NCBI GenBank assembly: GCA_964484065.1
Contig: CAZAEW010000002.1
Location: 124,001 to 188,000, forward strand
DNA from: JAEVLT01 sp964484065
GTDB taxonomy: Bacteria > Bacillota > Bacilli > Bacillales > Cytobacillaceae
Length of the DNA stretch: 64,000 nucleotides
Reading direction: 5' to 3'
In this document: positions 42,040 through 51,605 of the stretch, piece after piece
Position numbering within the stretch: position 1 is the first letter of the stretch
Layout: each line of letters starts with the position of its first letter
Notes under the pieces: model-generated
Told to the model about the DNA's origin: nothing
Database searches by the model: none
Seen by the model: only the letters and a program-made list of their open reading frames with translations
Position numbers and translations under genes: made by a program

Positions 42040-43383
42040 GTGGACCAGAGATATTTAACCGTTTACGCACTAACCAAATACATAAAACGAAAATTTGATG
42101 CTGACCCTCATCTGCATGACATCTTTGTAAAAGGGGAAATTTCAAATTTTAAACAGCACTCCAGCGGCCATATGTATTTTACATTAAAAGACGATAAAGC
42201 CCGTATTCTGGCTGTAATGTTTTCCAGCTATACAAAGGCGATGAAATTTAGTCCTGAAAATGGAATGAAGATTATTGTCAGGGGAGAAATTTCAGTCTAC
42301 GAACCAAGCGGACAATATCAAATTTATGTGAAAGAAATGCGGCCGGATGGAATTGGTGAGCTGTTTTTAGCCTACGAACAGTTAAAACAAAAACTGGAGT
42401 CGGAAGGCTTATTTGCAGTGGAAAGAAAAAAGCCGATCCCACCCTTTCCCAGAACAGTCGGGGTTATTACTTCGCCGACTGGAGCTGCAATCCGTGACAT
42501 CCTCACAACCATTAAACGCCGTTTTCCTATTGCCAATATTTTAGTATTCCCTGCTCTTGTTCAAGGTGACAATGCGGCTCCCTCTATTGTGAAGGCAATT
42601 GAACAAGCAAATAAGATGGCGGAAATTGATGTTTTAATTGCCGGGCGCGGGGGAGGGTCGATTGAAGAACTATGGGCATTTAATGAAGAGCAGGTTGCCC
42701 GTGCCATTTATGCCTCAAATATTCCGATTATATCAGCCGTTGGCCACGAAACGGATTTTACGATTGCTGATTTTGCGGCTGATTTACGCGCGCCAACGCC
42801 TACTGCTGCAGCTGAGTTAGCTGTACCTCACATTGATGAATTGCTAGAGCGGGTCTTACAGAGGCAAGCCCGCTTAATTCGGGCTATAAAAGATAAGCAT
42901 CGACTAGGCCAGCAGCGTCTCAATCGAGTTTCAAAGTCATATGCGTTTCGTTACCCAGAACGATTGTACCAACAAAAACTGGAACATGCTGATCGGTTAA
43001 CGGAACGGCTCATAAAAGGTGCAGCCCGGTTAGTAACAGTCAAAGGATCACAGCACGAAACTTTATCGAAACGGCTGGTCCGCAATCATCCGAAGGAGAT
43101 CCTTCAAAGGGCTAATGATCGTTTTCTGCGCTCGAATAAGGATTTAGAACGAAAGATGCAGCGAATTTTAGCTAAAAAACAAACTGAATTTGACCATATC
43201 GTTTCCACATTGCAGGCGCTAAGCCCATTGAAAGTAATGGAACGAGGATATAGTTTGGCCTATACAGAGGACCGGAAGCTTCTTAAAAGTGTTAAACAAA
43301 CAAGGCAAAGCGACCATGTGCAAATTAAGCTCAGCGATGGAAGTTTATTTTGTTTAGTGGAAGATGTGAAGGAGAGTGAATAA
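42040..43383 (+). CDS. xseA: Exodeoxyribonuclease VII large subunit
   Basis: 447 residues: N-terminal OB-fold (VKGEISNFKQHSSGHMYFTLKD), catalytic core with GVITSPTGAAIRDI, ILVFPALVQG, AGRGGGSIEELWAFN, and AVGHETDFTIADFAADLRAPTPTAAAE, then a long coiled coil. Degrades single-stranded DNA in either direction. GTG start after AAGGAGAAGG. It overlaps the ribosome site of xseB. Confidence 0.96.
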   Translation: MDQRYLTVYALTKYIKRKFDADPHLHDIFVKGEISNFKQHSSGHMYFTLKDDKARILAVMFSSYTKAMKFSPENGMKIIVRGEISVYEPSGQYQIYVKEMRPDGIGELFLAYEQLKQKLESEGLFAVERKKPIPPFPRTVGVITSPTGAAIRDILTTIKRRFPIANILVFPALVQGDNAAPSIVKAIEQANKMAEIDVLIAGRGGGSIEELWAFNEEQVARAIYASNIPIISAVGHETDFTIADFAADLRAPTPTAAAELAVPHIDELLERVLQRQARLIRAIKDKHRLGQQRLNRVSKSYAFRYPERLYQQKLEHADRLTERLIKGAARLVTVKGSQHETLSKRLVRNHPKEILQRANDRFLRSNKDLERKMQRILAKKQTEFDHIVSTLQALSPLKVMERGYSLAYTEDRKLLKSVKQTRQSDHVQIKLSDGSLFCLVEDVKESE

Positions 43384-43384
43384 C

Positions 43385-43618
43385 ATGGCAGAAGAAAAAA
43401 AATTAACTTTTGAAGAAGCAATGGACCAGCTGGAAGAACTTGTAGACCGCCTTGAGGAAGGGGATGTTCCCCTTGAAGAAGCGATCGAAATATACAAAAC
43501 AGGGATGGAGCTTTCAAAGCTTTGCCATGATAAATTAAAAAATGTGGAAGAGCAGCTTACCCAAATTATTACCGAAGACGGTCGAAAAGAAAGTTTTACC
43601 GTTGCAGAGGAGGAATGA
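43385..43618 (+). CDS. xseB: Exodeoxyribonuclease VII small subunit
   Basis: 77 residues, two-helix hairpin: TFEEAMDQLEELVDRLEEGDVPLEEAIEIYKTG, the XseB signature. Several copies coat the XseA coiled coil. ATG 43385 follows AGGAGAG; a GTG at 43376 would extend it into xseA. The next gene starts 3 bases later. Confidence 0.95.
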   Translation: MAEEKKLTFEEAMDQLEELVDRLEEGDVPLEEAIEIYKTGMELSKLCHDKLKNVEEQLTQIITEDGRKESFTVAEEE

Positions 43619-43621
43619 AAA

Positions 43622-44515
43622 TTGACAACCAAGCTGCTTAACTCATTCTCGGCACAATATAAACAGCTGCTGGATGAGGAACTGAGAAAGTTAATCAATC
43701 GCCTCGATGCACCGCAGGTTATAAAAGAATCCATGCTTTATTCATTAGAGGCTGGCGGAAAACGAATCCGCCCTCTGCTGTTATTTGCCACATTGGATGC
43801 TTTTGGATTAGAGCCAATTAAAGGGCTGCAATCGGCTGCCGCAATTGAGATGATACATACTTATTCTTTAATACATGATGATCTCCCATGTATGGATGAT
43901 GATGATTTAAGAAGAGGGAAACCCACAAATCACAAAGTATTTGGGGAGGCAATGGCAGTATTAGCCGGAGATGGACTTCTAACCTACAGCTTTGAGGTAA
44001 TTGGAAAAACCCCTGACGAATATGTTTCGCCGGAGACAAAAGTTAAATTAATCATAGAAATGGCAAAAGCAGCAGGATCCGAAGGAATGGTTGGCGGACA
44101 GGTTGCTGATATGCTGGGGGAAGAAAAGGATCTTTCCCTTGAAGAGCTTGAGTATATTCATATTCATAAAACCGGGAAAATTTTAGGCTTTTGTGTCAGT
44201 GCTGGAGCGCTTATTGCCGGGGCAAATGAAAATGAATTAAGATTGCTGTCAGGTTTTGCTCATCACTTGGGGCTTGCTTTTCAAATACGTGATGATATTC
44301 TTGATTTAGAGGGAAATGAAGAAGTGATTGGCAAACCAGTTGGAAGTGATGAAGCAAACAACAAAAGCACCTATCCGCAACTTTTAACGATGGAAGGGGC
44401 AAAAAAAGCGTTGGCGGACCATATCCAGCAGGCAAAGCAGTATCTGGTAAAAACAAATTTAAACACAAATATCCTATTCGAAATAACAGATTTGGTTGCT
44501 TCGAGGGACCACTAA
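43622..44515 (+). CDS. ispA: Farnesyl diphosphate synthase
   Basis: 297 residues. Trans-prenyltransferase with first aspartate motif HDDLPCMDDDDLRRG, GGKRIRP near the N-terminus, and second motif IRDDILD. Condenses isopentenyl diphosphate with dimethylallyl or geranyl diphosphate. TTG start with GAGGAGGAATG. Near dxs, the first enzyme of the same pathway. Confidence 0.96.
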   Translation: MTTKLLNSFSAQYKQLLDEELRKLINRLDAPQVIKESMLYSLEAGGKRIRPLLLFATLDAFGLEPIKGLQSAAAIEMIHTYSLIHDDLPCMDDDDLRRGKPTNHKVFGEAMAVLAGDGLLTYSFEVIGKTPDEYVSPETKVKLIIEMAKAAGSEGMVGGQVADMLGEEKDLSLEELEYIHIHKTGKILGFCVSAGALIAGANENELRLLSGFAHHLGLAFQIRDDILDLEGNEEVIGKPVGSDEANNKSTYPQLLTMEGAKKALADHIQQAKQYLVKTNLNTNILFEITDLVASRDH

Positions 44516-44581
44516 AAGTAACATTTGAGGCAGTCTTTTAATTATGATATAATGATTTATATTGAAGAAAGCGTTACCTGT

Positions 44582-44616
44582 GCCGTTATCACGTCTTGTG
44601 TTAGCGGCTCTTTTTT
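44582..44616 (+). terminator. Terminator between ispA and dxs
   Basis: GCCGTTA-CAC pairs with GTG-TAGCGGC around a 5-base loop, followed by C and six T residues. Confidence 0.85.
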
Positions 44617-44706
44617 GAAAAGAACCCTTGAATGGATAGGTTCACAATACACGAAATAGACGCAGACTTAATCCTCCTAGAATAGTATGAAAGTGAGTGG
44701 TCCAGA

Positions 44707-46599
44707 ATGGACTTGTTATCAATAGAAAACCCCTCCTTCTTAAAAGAACTGTCAAATAAAGAATTGGAAAAGCTGAGTGCGGAGATCCGCAAATTCTTAA
44801 TTGAAAAGCTATCCGTTACCGGGGGTCATATCGGGCCGAATCTCGGGGTTGTTGAATTAACCATTGCTCTTCATAAAGCCTTTAACAGTCCTAAGGATAA
44901 AATTATTTGGGATGTAGGCCATCAATCCTATGTTCACAAAATACTGACGGGCAGAGCAAGTGAATTTGATACCTTAAGACAGTATAAAGGGTTATGCGGA
45001 TTTCCTAAACGTCAGGAAAGCGAGCACGATGTCTGGGAGACAGGCCATAGCTCCACATCTCTATCAGCCGCAATGGGAATGGCCATTGCCCGGGATTTGA
45101 AAAAAGAGGACTCTTTTATTATTCCGGTTATTGGTGATGGGGCCTTAACGGGCGGAATGGCATTAGAGGCATTAAACCATATCGGTCATGAAAAGAAGGA
45201 CATGATCGTCGTTTTAAATGATAATGAAATGTCCATTGCCCCGAATGTCGGCGCTCTTCATAATGTGTTGGGGAGATTGCGGACTGCTGGAAAGTACCAA
45301 TGGGCAAAAGATGAATTGGAGAGTTTGCTGAAAAAAATCCCTGCTGTTGGCGGTGTTATTGCTGCTACGGCAGAAAGAATAAAGGACAGCTTAAAATATT
45401 TGCTTGTATCCGGAATGTTTTTTGAAGAATTGGGCTTTACGTACTTGGGGCCTGTAGACGGCCACAACTTTGAAGCTCTTTTTGAAAGCTTAAGCTATGC
45501 GAAAAAAACAGAAGGTCCAGTATTGCTTCACGTTATTACAAAAAAAGGAAAAGGATTCACACCGGCTGAGATGGACAAAACCGGTAATTGGCATGGAACA
45601 GGACCGTACAAAATGGATACCGGCGCCTTTGTTAAGCCGTTGAATGCTCCTCCGGCTTGGAGCAGTCTTGTCAGTGAAACGGTAAGGAAAATAGCCCGCA
45701 AGGATGATCGGATTGTTGCGATTACTCCGGCAATGCCGGTAGGATCAAAGCTTGAGGGCTTTGCAAGTGAATTTCCAGATCGAATGTATGATGTCGGAAT
45801 TGCCGAGCAGCATGCAGCAACTGTAGCTGCTGGTTTAGCTACGCAAGGAATGAAGCCGTTTCTGGCTATCTATTCAACCTTTCTCCAGCGGGCATATGAC
45901 CAAGTTGTCCATGATATTTGCCGGCAAAATTTAAATGTATTTATCGGCATTGACCGGGCAGGATTAGTTGGTGCTGATGGAGAGACCCATCAAGGTGTTT
46001 TTGATATTGCCTTTTTAAGACATATTCCAAACCTTGTCCTAATGATGCCAAAAGATGAAAATGAAGGACAGCATTTGGTTTATACCGCTTTAAAGTATGA
46101 TGACGGTCCGATTGCGATGAGATTTCCGCGCGGCAATGGAATCGGGGTGCCGATGGAAGCACAATTACGCTCCATTCCAATCGGCTCATGGGAAGTCATC
46201 AAAAAAGGCGATGATGCTGTCATTCTCACATTTGGAACAACGATCCCAATGGCGTTAGAAGCAGCGAGTTTGCTTGAAAAGCAAGGTATTTCAGTAAGAG
46301 TAGTAAATGCAAGATTTTTGAAACCTTTAGATGAAAAAATGCTATTGGATATATTTAACGAAAATTTACCAATCCTTACAATTGAAGAGGCTGTTCTTCA
46401 AGGAGGATTCGGCAGTGCTGTTCTTGAATTTGCCCATAACCAAGGATATTATCAAGCCGTAATCGACAGAATGGGCATACCGGATCGCTTTATCGAACAT
46501 GGGGATGTAAATTCATTGCTTGAGGAAATCGGATTGACATCAAAAGAAGTATGTAATCGACTGACGATTCTTTCCCATAAAAAACAACGAAGGGCCTAG
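44707..46599 (+). CDS. dxs: 1-deoxy-D-xylulose-5-phosphate synthase
   Basis: 630 residues. Thiamine-diphosphate enzyme joining pyruvate and glyceraldehyde 3-phosphate, first step of the MEP isoprenoid pathway. Blocks: GGHIGPNLGVVELTIALH, WDVGHQSYVHKILTGR, GDGALTGGMALEALNHIG, YDVGIAEQHAATVAAGLA. The ATG at 44707 follows AGTGAGTGGTCCAG, a weak ribosome site. Its own transcript probably begins after the preceding terminator. Confidence 0.97.
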   Translation: MDLLSIENPSFLKELSNKELEKLSAEIRKFLIEKLSVTGGHIGPNLGVVELTIALHKAFNSPKDKIIWDVGHQSYVHKILTGRASEFDTLRQYKGLCGFPKRQESEHDVWETGHSSTSLSAAMGMAIARDLKKEDSFIIPVIGDGALTGGMALEALNHIGHEKKDMIVVLNDNEMSIAPNVGALHNVLGRLRTAGKYQWAKDELESLLKKIPAVGGVIAATAERIKDSLKYLLVSGMFFEELGFTYLGPVDGHNFEALFESLSYAKKTEGPVLLHVITKKGKGFTPAEMDKTGNWHGTGPYKMDTGAFVKPLNAPPAWSSLVSETVRKIARKDDRIVAITPAMPVGSKLEGFASEFPDRMYDVGIAEQHAATVAAGLATQGMKPFLAIYSTFLQRAYDQVVHDICRQNLNVFIGIDRAGLVGADGETHQGVFDIAFLRHIPNLVLMMPKDENEGQHLVYTALKYDDGPIAMRFPRGNGIGVPMEAQLRSIPIGSWEVIKKGDDAVILTFGTTIPMALEAASLLEKQGISVRVVNARFLKPLDEKMLLDIFNENLPILTIEEAVLQGGFGSAVLEFAHNQGYYQAVIDRMGIPDRFIEHGDVNSLLEEIGLTSKEVCNRLTILSHKKQRRA

Positions 46600-46602
46600 A
46601 AG

Positions 46603-47448
46603 ATGAAAATAAGAAAAGAACGTGTTGATGTTTTACTGGTTGAAAGAGGTCTTGCGGAAACGCGGGAAAAAGCGAAACGAGCCATTATGGCGGGGCTTGT
46701 TTATTCTAATGAAGAGAGGCTCGATAAACCAGGTGAGAAAGTAAACGAGGATATCCCTTTAACATTGAAAGGGAACCCTTTGCCATATGTCAGCAGAGGA
46801 GGGCTTAAACTGGAAAAAGCCCTGCGCACTTTTGATGTTGATGTTAAAGATAAAGTGATTTTAGATATTGGTTCCTCCACTGGAGGGTTTACAGATTGTG
46901 CTTTGCAGAATGGGGCGAAAATGTCATATGCCCTCGATGTCGGTTACAATCAGCTTGCATGGAAGCTACGGCAGGACGACCGGGTTATCGTAATGGAACG
47001 AACAAATTTCCGCTATGTAACACCGTCAGACCTAATCGGTGAATTGCCTAATTTTGCTACCATCGATGTCTCTTTTATTTCGCTGACATTGATTCTTCCT
47101 GTTCTTAAAACATTATTAGTAAAAAACAGTGATGTTGTTGCTCTGATAAAACCGCAATTTGAAGCAGGCAGGGAGCAGGTAGGTAAAAAAGGCATTGTAC
47201 GTGATGCAAAAGTCCATCTGGAAGTTATTAATAAAATGATTGCTTTTTCGATTGCAGAAGGATACAGCATTATGAACCTTTCCTTTTCCCCTATTACAGG
47301 AGGAGATGGGAATATCGAGTTCCTTCTTCACTTACGATGGGAAGGAGAACGGGATAAAGGAGAAAATCATCTCACATTAACCCCGGAAGCAATTGTTGAG
47401 CAGAGCCATTTAGAGCTAAAAACAAAAATTCACACAGATGAAGGATAA
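46603..47448 (+). CDS. yqxC: TlyA-family rRNA methyltransferase
   Basis: 281 residues: S4 RNA-binding domain at the N-terminus (RVDVLLVERGLAETREKAKRAIMAGLVYSN) and an FtsJ-like methyltransferase with LDIGSSTGGFTDCALQNGA as the SAM site. Homologous to TlyA, a 2'-O-methyltransferase of ribosomal RNA long misnamed hemolysin. Starts 3 bases after dxs, so co-transcribed. Confidence 0.92.
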   Translation: MKIRKERVDVLLVERGLAETREKAKRAIMAGLVYSNEERLDKPGEKVNEDIPLTLKGNPLPYVSRGGLKLEKALRTFDVDVKDKVILDIGSSTGGFTDCALQNGAKMSYALDVGYNQLAWKLRQDDRVIVMERTNFRYVTPSDLIGELPNFATIDVSFISLTLILPVLKTLLVKNSDVVALIKPQFEAGREQVGKKGIVRDAKVHLEVINKMIAFSIAEGYSIMNLSFSPITGGDGNIEFLLHLRWEGERDKGENHLTLTPEAIVEQSHLELKTKIHTDEG

Positions 47449-47475
47449 GCAAAATGCTTATCCTTTCCTTTATTT
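47441..47475 (+). terminator. Terminator overlapping the yqxC stop
   Basis: A perfect 11-bp stem AAGGATAAGCA / TGCTTATCCTT with a 3-base loop, then a T-rich stretch. It includes the stop codon. Confidence 0.85.
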
Positions 47476-47661
47476 ATTTTTATGAACGACTGTGTACAAG
47501 TATGCAAAAATCAGCTAACATATTTGTATATCTAGAAAAACTTTTTTTGAATTTCTTGTATTTTTCCCGAAAGAAAATTTTAGCTCCAGCAAACAGCGGA
47601 AATGACAGCAACTCGATGTTTCGTGAGGGCTTGTGCTTTTTAAAATATAGAGGTGATAGTG

Positions 47662-48111
47662 ATGAATAAAGGACAACGGCATATTAAAATTAGGGATATT
47701 ATAGCGAATAATGATATTGAAACTCAAGATGATTTAGTTGATGAGTTAAGAAATGCAGGTGTAAATGTTACACAAGCCACTGTTTCCCGTGACATTAAAG
47801 AATTGCATCTTGTTAAAGTGCCATTGTCAGATGGCAGATACAAATACAGCCTGCCTGCAGACCAGCGCTTTAACCCTTTGCAGAAATTAAAAAGGGCTCT
47901 TATCGATGCATTTATCAAAATTGACTCTGCCGGTCATCTTTTAGTCATGAAATGCTTGCCGGGAAACGCAATGGCAATCGGGGCATTAATTGATAATCTG
48001 GACTGGGAAGAAATTCTCGGGACAATTTGCGGAGATGACACTATTTTAATCATATGCAAAACAGAAGAAGATACAAAGACGATTACAAACCGATTCCTTG
48101 AAATGCTCTAA
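47662..48111 (+). CDS. ahrC: Arginine repressor AhrC/ArgR
   Basis: 149 residues. N-terminal winged helix (MNKGQRHIKIRDIIANN, VTQATVSRDIKELHLVKV) and C-terminal hexamerisation and arginine-binding domain (GNAMAIGALIDNLDWEEILGTICGDDTILII). It represses arginine synthesis and activates catabolism. ATG 47662 follows GAGGTGAT; the frame opens at GTG 47653 inside that site. Adjacent recN is usual. Confidence 0.97.
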   Translation: MNKGQRHIKIRDIIANNDIETQDDLVDELRNAGVNVTQATVSRDIKELHLVKVPLSDGRYKYSLPADQRFNPLQKLKRALIDAFIKIDSAGHLLVMKCLPGNAMAIGALIDNLDWEEILGTICGDDTILIICKTEEDTKTITNRFLEML

Positions 48112-48128
48112 TCAGGGGGGACTGTCAC

Positions 48129-49826
48129 TTGTTAACGGAGTTATCGATACGAAATTTTGCCATTATTGAGGACCTGTCTATTTCATTTGTTAAAGGATTA
48201 ACCGTTTTAACCGGGGAAACAGGTGCGGGGAAATCGATTATCATCGATGCCATTCATTTGTTGATCGGAGGGAGAGGATCTTCTGAATTTGTGCGCCACG
48301 GTGAGGAGAAAGCCGAAATTGAAGGATTGTTTCAACTTGACAGAGATGACCATCCCTGTTGTAAAAAGGCATTAGAATTAGGAATTGAAGTGGAGGAAGG
48401 CATGGTTGTTCTAAGACGGGATATTTCTCGAACAGGCAAGAGTGTCTGCAGAATTAACGGGAAATTAGTCACCATTTCAACCCTCAGGGAAATAGGCTCT
48501 GCTTTAGTGGATATTCATGGACAGCATGAGCATCAAGAATTAATGGACGATACGAAACATTTAACCTTGCTCGACCAATTTGGCTTTGAGGAAATAGCCC
48601 CATCATTATCAGAGTATCAAACCGTCCATCGTCGTTATGAGCAAACCTTGAAAAAACTCCAAGCACTCAGTGAGAATGAACAGCAAATGGCTCATCGTCT
48701 TGATTTAATCCAATTTCAGCTTGAAGAAATTCAAAAAGCGAATCTCAAGTTAAACGAAGATGAGGATCTGCTTGAGGAAAAGCGGAAGCTGAATAATTTT
48801 GAAAAAATATTCGAAGCTGTCCAATCCGGTTATACAGGATTACAAGGTGAGCATAAAGGACTTGATTGGGTAAGTTTCGTCATGGGGCATCTTGAGGCGG
48901 CGGCAGCACTTGATTCTGCCTACAAAGATGTTTATGATGCTGTGGCAAATTGCTATTACACGCTTGAGGATGCAGCGGGTACGCTTCGAAATGAATTAGA
49001 TGGGCTTGAATACGATCCGCAGCGTTTAAATGAGATTGAGGACAGGTTGACCGAAATCAATCACTTAAAACGAAAATATGGCAGCACGATTGAAGACATT
49101 TTAGAATATGCAGCTAAAATTGAAGAAGAAATTGAAACATTGCAAAATAAAGAAGTCCATATTGAGCAATTAGATAAGGAGCTTTCCTCATTAAGGAAGG
49201 ATCTTAATCTTGAAGCCAAACAGTTAACGGACATCCGAAAAAAATGGGCAGGAAAACTGACAAAGCTCATTCATAAAGAATTAAAAGACCTGTATATGGA
49301 AAAAACGGTTTTTGAAATTCGCTTTGAACCAACAGGCTCTTTTTTAAAAAATGGGATGGACACAATAGAGTTTTATCTTTCCACAAATCCCGGGGAACCA
49401 TTGAAACCACTTTCGAAAATCGCCTCAGGCGGAGAATTGTCAAGAATCATGCTGGCATTAAAAAGCATTTTTTCAAAACATCAAGGAGTCACATCGATTA
49501 TTTTTGATGAGGTAGATACGGGAGTAAGCGGCAGGGTTGCACAGGCAATCGCTGAAAAAATTTATAAAGTCGCAGCTGATTCACAGGTTTTGTGTATTTC
49601 TCATCTTCCTCAGGTTGCAGCGATGGCAGATACACATTTGTTTATTGCCAAAGTAATCAAAGGAGGGAGAACAAAAACCTCTGTTACTCCATTAACTGAA
49701 AACGAAAAAATTAAGGAAATCGGCAGGATGATCTCTGGTGCGGAAATAACTGATTTAACAAAAAAACATGCTGAAGAGCTTCTCGTGCTTGCGGGTCAAA
49801 ATAAAAAGGGTGCAGGAATGGCTTAG
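48129..49826 (+). CDS. recN: DNA repair protein RecN
   Basis: 565 residues. SMC-like ATPase for double-strand-break repair: Walker A LTGETGAGKSIIIDAI, central coiled coil (about 170-370), signature ASGGELSRIMLALK, Walker B IIFDEVDTGVSG. TTG start following GGGGGGACTG. Follows ahrC after 17 bases. Confidence 0.96.
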   Translation: MLTELSIRNFAIIEDLSISFVKGLTVLTGETGAGKSIIIDAIHLLIGGRGSSEFVRHGEEKAEIEGLFQLDRDDHPCCKKALELGIEVEEGMVVLRRDISRTGKSVCRINGKLVTISTLREIGSALVDIHGQHEHQELMDDTKHLTLLDQFGFEEIAPSLSEYQTVHRRYEQTLKKLQALSENEQQMAHRLDLIQFQLEEIQKANLKLNEDEDLLEEKRKLNNFEKIFEAVQSGYTGLQGEHKGLDWVSFVMGHLEAAAALDSAYKDVYDAVANCYYTLEDAAGTLRNELDGLEYDPQRLNEIEDRLTEINHLKRKYGSTIEDILEYAAKIEEEIETLQNKEVHIEQLDKELSSLRKDLNLEAKQLTDIRKKWAGKLTKLIHKELKDLYMEKTVFEIRFEPTGSFLKNGMDTIEFYLSTNPGEPLKPLSKIASGGELSRIMLALKSIFSKHQGVTSIIFDEVDTGVSGRVAQAIAEKIYKVAADSQVLCISHLPQVAAMADTHLFIAKVIKGGRTKTSVTPLTENEKIKEIGRMISGAEITDLTKKHAEELLVLAGQNKKGAGMA

Positions 49827-49894
49827 AGAGTTTGAACGATGCCCTTGTCATTTTAACCAGAAAACGACTATGATTTTAATGTTAATATTATTTG

Positions 49895-49925
49895 AAAAGC
49901 TATCCAAAAGGGGTAGCTTTTTATA
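49895..49925 (+). terminator. Terminator after recN
   Basis: AAAAGCTATCC pairs with GGGTAGCTTTT (11 bp, one G-U) around a short A-rich loop, then TTAT. Confidence 0.8.
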
Positions 49926-49935
49926 TTTTCGACTA

Positions 49936-49966
49936 GTTATAAATGACTGCGAACGAGGCAAAATTA
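49936..49966 (+). promoter_or_regulatory. Candidate sigma-F/sigma-G promoter of spoIVB
   Basis: GTTATA (49936-49941), 15 bases, GGCAAAATTA (49957-49966). The -10 fits the forespore sigma consensus well, the -35 less so. spoIVB is a forespore gene in B. subtilis. Confidence 0.5.
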
Positions 49967-50016
49967 AAGATGTAGCCATTTCTAAGTTTGGACAGAAGCG
50001 AGGAGAGTGAAAAGAT

Positions 50017-51306
50017 TTGAAAGTAGAGATGTTAAGAAAAATCATTGGTGGAATTCTCCTTGTTTCATTAACCAGCATACTTTTTTTTCACCCTTTTCAG
50101 CAATATCTTACCATTCCAAAAAATATCACTGTTTTTAAAGGACAACAGTTTACATTTGATAAAGCTGCTCCGGTTGCAGCTGTATTGGATATGCACAATA
50201 AAAGTATCTCACTCAAAGAGGAGGAACATTCGGTCTCTGTATCAGCAAAAAACTCAGGGAATAGCGAAATGCTGTTAGAATATGCGGGGATCCCGATTAA
50301 ACAGGTTGATGTTAACGTATTAAAAGATTTTAAGGTCATTCCCGGAGGTCAATCCATTGGTGTTAAATTGAATACGGTTGGTGTCTTAGTGGTCGGACAT
50401 CACCTTGTCAATACAGAGGAAGGGAAAAAATCGCCAGGTGAAATAGCAGGGATAAAAGTCGGCGATATTATTACTGAAATAAACGGAACAAAAATAAACA
50501 AAATGTCGGATGTAGCACCATTTGTTCAAAACGCCGGACAAAGCGGTCAGCCCCTGAATATGGTGATCAGCCGTGAAACTGGAAAATTTACAACGAAGCT
50601 AACACCTTTAAAAGATACAGGAGAAGACGCCTATAAACTTGGTTTGTATATTCGCGATTCTGCAGCTGGAATTGGAACGATGACGTTTATAGATCCACAC
50701 TCGAAAAAGTACGGTGCATTGGGACATGTCATTTCTGATATGGATACAAAAAAACCGATCGTTGTAGATGATGGACAAATTGTCCGCTCTACAGTAACAT
50801 CGATTGAAAAAGGAAGTAATGGAGATCCGGGTGAAAAATTGGCCAGATTTTCCTCCGATCGTGAAATCGTTGGCGATATTAGCAAAAACAGTCCATTCGG
50901 TATATTTGGAAGACTGACGAAAGAACTAAAGAACGAAGTAATGGATGAACCGATCCCAATTGCACTTTCAAATCAAGTAAAAGCGGGGCCGGCAAAAATC
51001 TTAACGGTTGTGAATAACGATCAAGTGGAGGAGTTTAATATTGAAATTGTCAGTACCATTCCGCAAAAATTCCCGGCAACAAAAGGAATGGTCATCAAGG
51101 TCACAGATCCCAAACTACTTGAAAAAACAGGTGGAATTGTTCAAGGAATGAGCGGAAGTCCGATCATACAAAACGGAAAATTAGTTGGTGCAGTTACCCA
51201 CGTTTTTGTCAATGATCCAACCTCCGGATATGGGGTTCATATCGAATGGATGTTAAATGACGCAGGTATTAATATTTATGATAAACCTGTGGAAAAAGCA
51301 AGCTAA
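50017..51306 (+). CDS. spoIVB: SpoIVB serine peptidase (forespore signal protein)
   Basis: 429 residues: N-terminal membrane anchor (8-25), PDZ domain (about 120-200, SPGEIAGIKVGDIITEING), and an S55 peptidase domain with the histidine in GALGHVISD and the serine in QGMSGSPIIQNG. Secreted from the forespore, it cleaves SpoIVFA to trigger pro-sigma-K processing. TTG start after GAGGAGAG. Directly upstream of spo0A as in other Bacilli. Confidence 0.95.
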   Translation: MKVEMLRKIIGGILLVSLTSILFFHPFQQYLTIPKNITVFKGQQFTFDKAAPVAAVLDMHNKSISLKEEEHSVSVSAKNSGNSEMLLEYAGIPIKQVDVNVLKDFKVIPGGQSIGVKLNTVGVLVVGHHLVNTEEGKKSPGEIAGIKVGDIITEINGTKINKMSDVAPFVQNAGQSGQPLNMVISRETGKFTTKLTPLKDTGEDAYKLGLYIRDSAAGIGTMTFIDPHSKKYGALGHVISDMDTKKPIVVDDGQIVRSTVTSIEKGSNGDPGEKLARFSSDREIVGDISKNSPFGIFGRLTKELKNEVMDEPIPIALSNQVKAGPAKILTVVNNDQVEEFNIEIVSTIPQKFPATKGMVIKVTDPKLLEKTGGIVQGMSGSPIIQNGKLVGAVTHVFVNDPTSGYGVHIEWMLNDAGINIYDKPVEKAS

Positions 51307-51390
51307 GAAAGGGACAAAATGGGCGAATCGCCTGTTTTGTTTTGTAATGAAAAAATAGAAAGGGCAGGTGGAAAAGAAACACGAAGAACA

Positions 51391-51531
51391 TTCGACAAGA
51401 TTTTATCGAAATTTGTCTGTTTTCGAGAAATCCGTCGAATTAGCGAGAAAACAAAAGGAATGATGAGGTTTTACAGGCTTTTTAAGAAAAATTAAAAAAT
51501 TGAAAGGAATTTTTGTTGCTTTGTCGAAATT
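51391..51531 (+). promoter_or_regulatory. spo0A control region: 0A boxes and sigma-H promoter
   Basis: Exact 0A boxes are TTCGACA (51391-51397, inverted) and TGTCGAA (51522-51528); near matches are TATCGAA (51404-51410) and CGTCGAA (51433-51439). A sigma-H-like promoter is AGGAATT (51505-51511), 11 bases, then GTCGAAATT (51523-51531), overlapping the last 0A box. This resembles the autoregulated spo0A region of B. subtilis. Confidence 0.75.
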
Positions 51532-51605
51532 CTTATTTAGAATAGTAAATAGAGACAAATTGACAGAATAGAGATAAATAATTTGAAATGAGGAGGAATC
51601 TGGAT

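Noticed and set aside
47454..47669. 71-residue frame between yqxC and ahrC
   Set aside because: It starts in the yqxC terminator, has no ribosome site, low complexity and runs into ahrC.
49768..50010. 80-residue frame spanning the recN end
   Set aside because: Out of frame with recN and covering its terminator and the spoIVB promoter.
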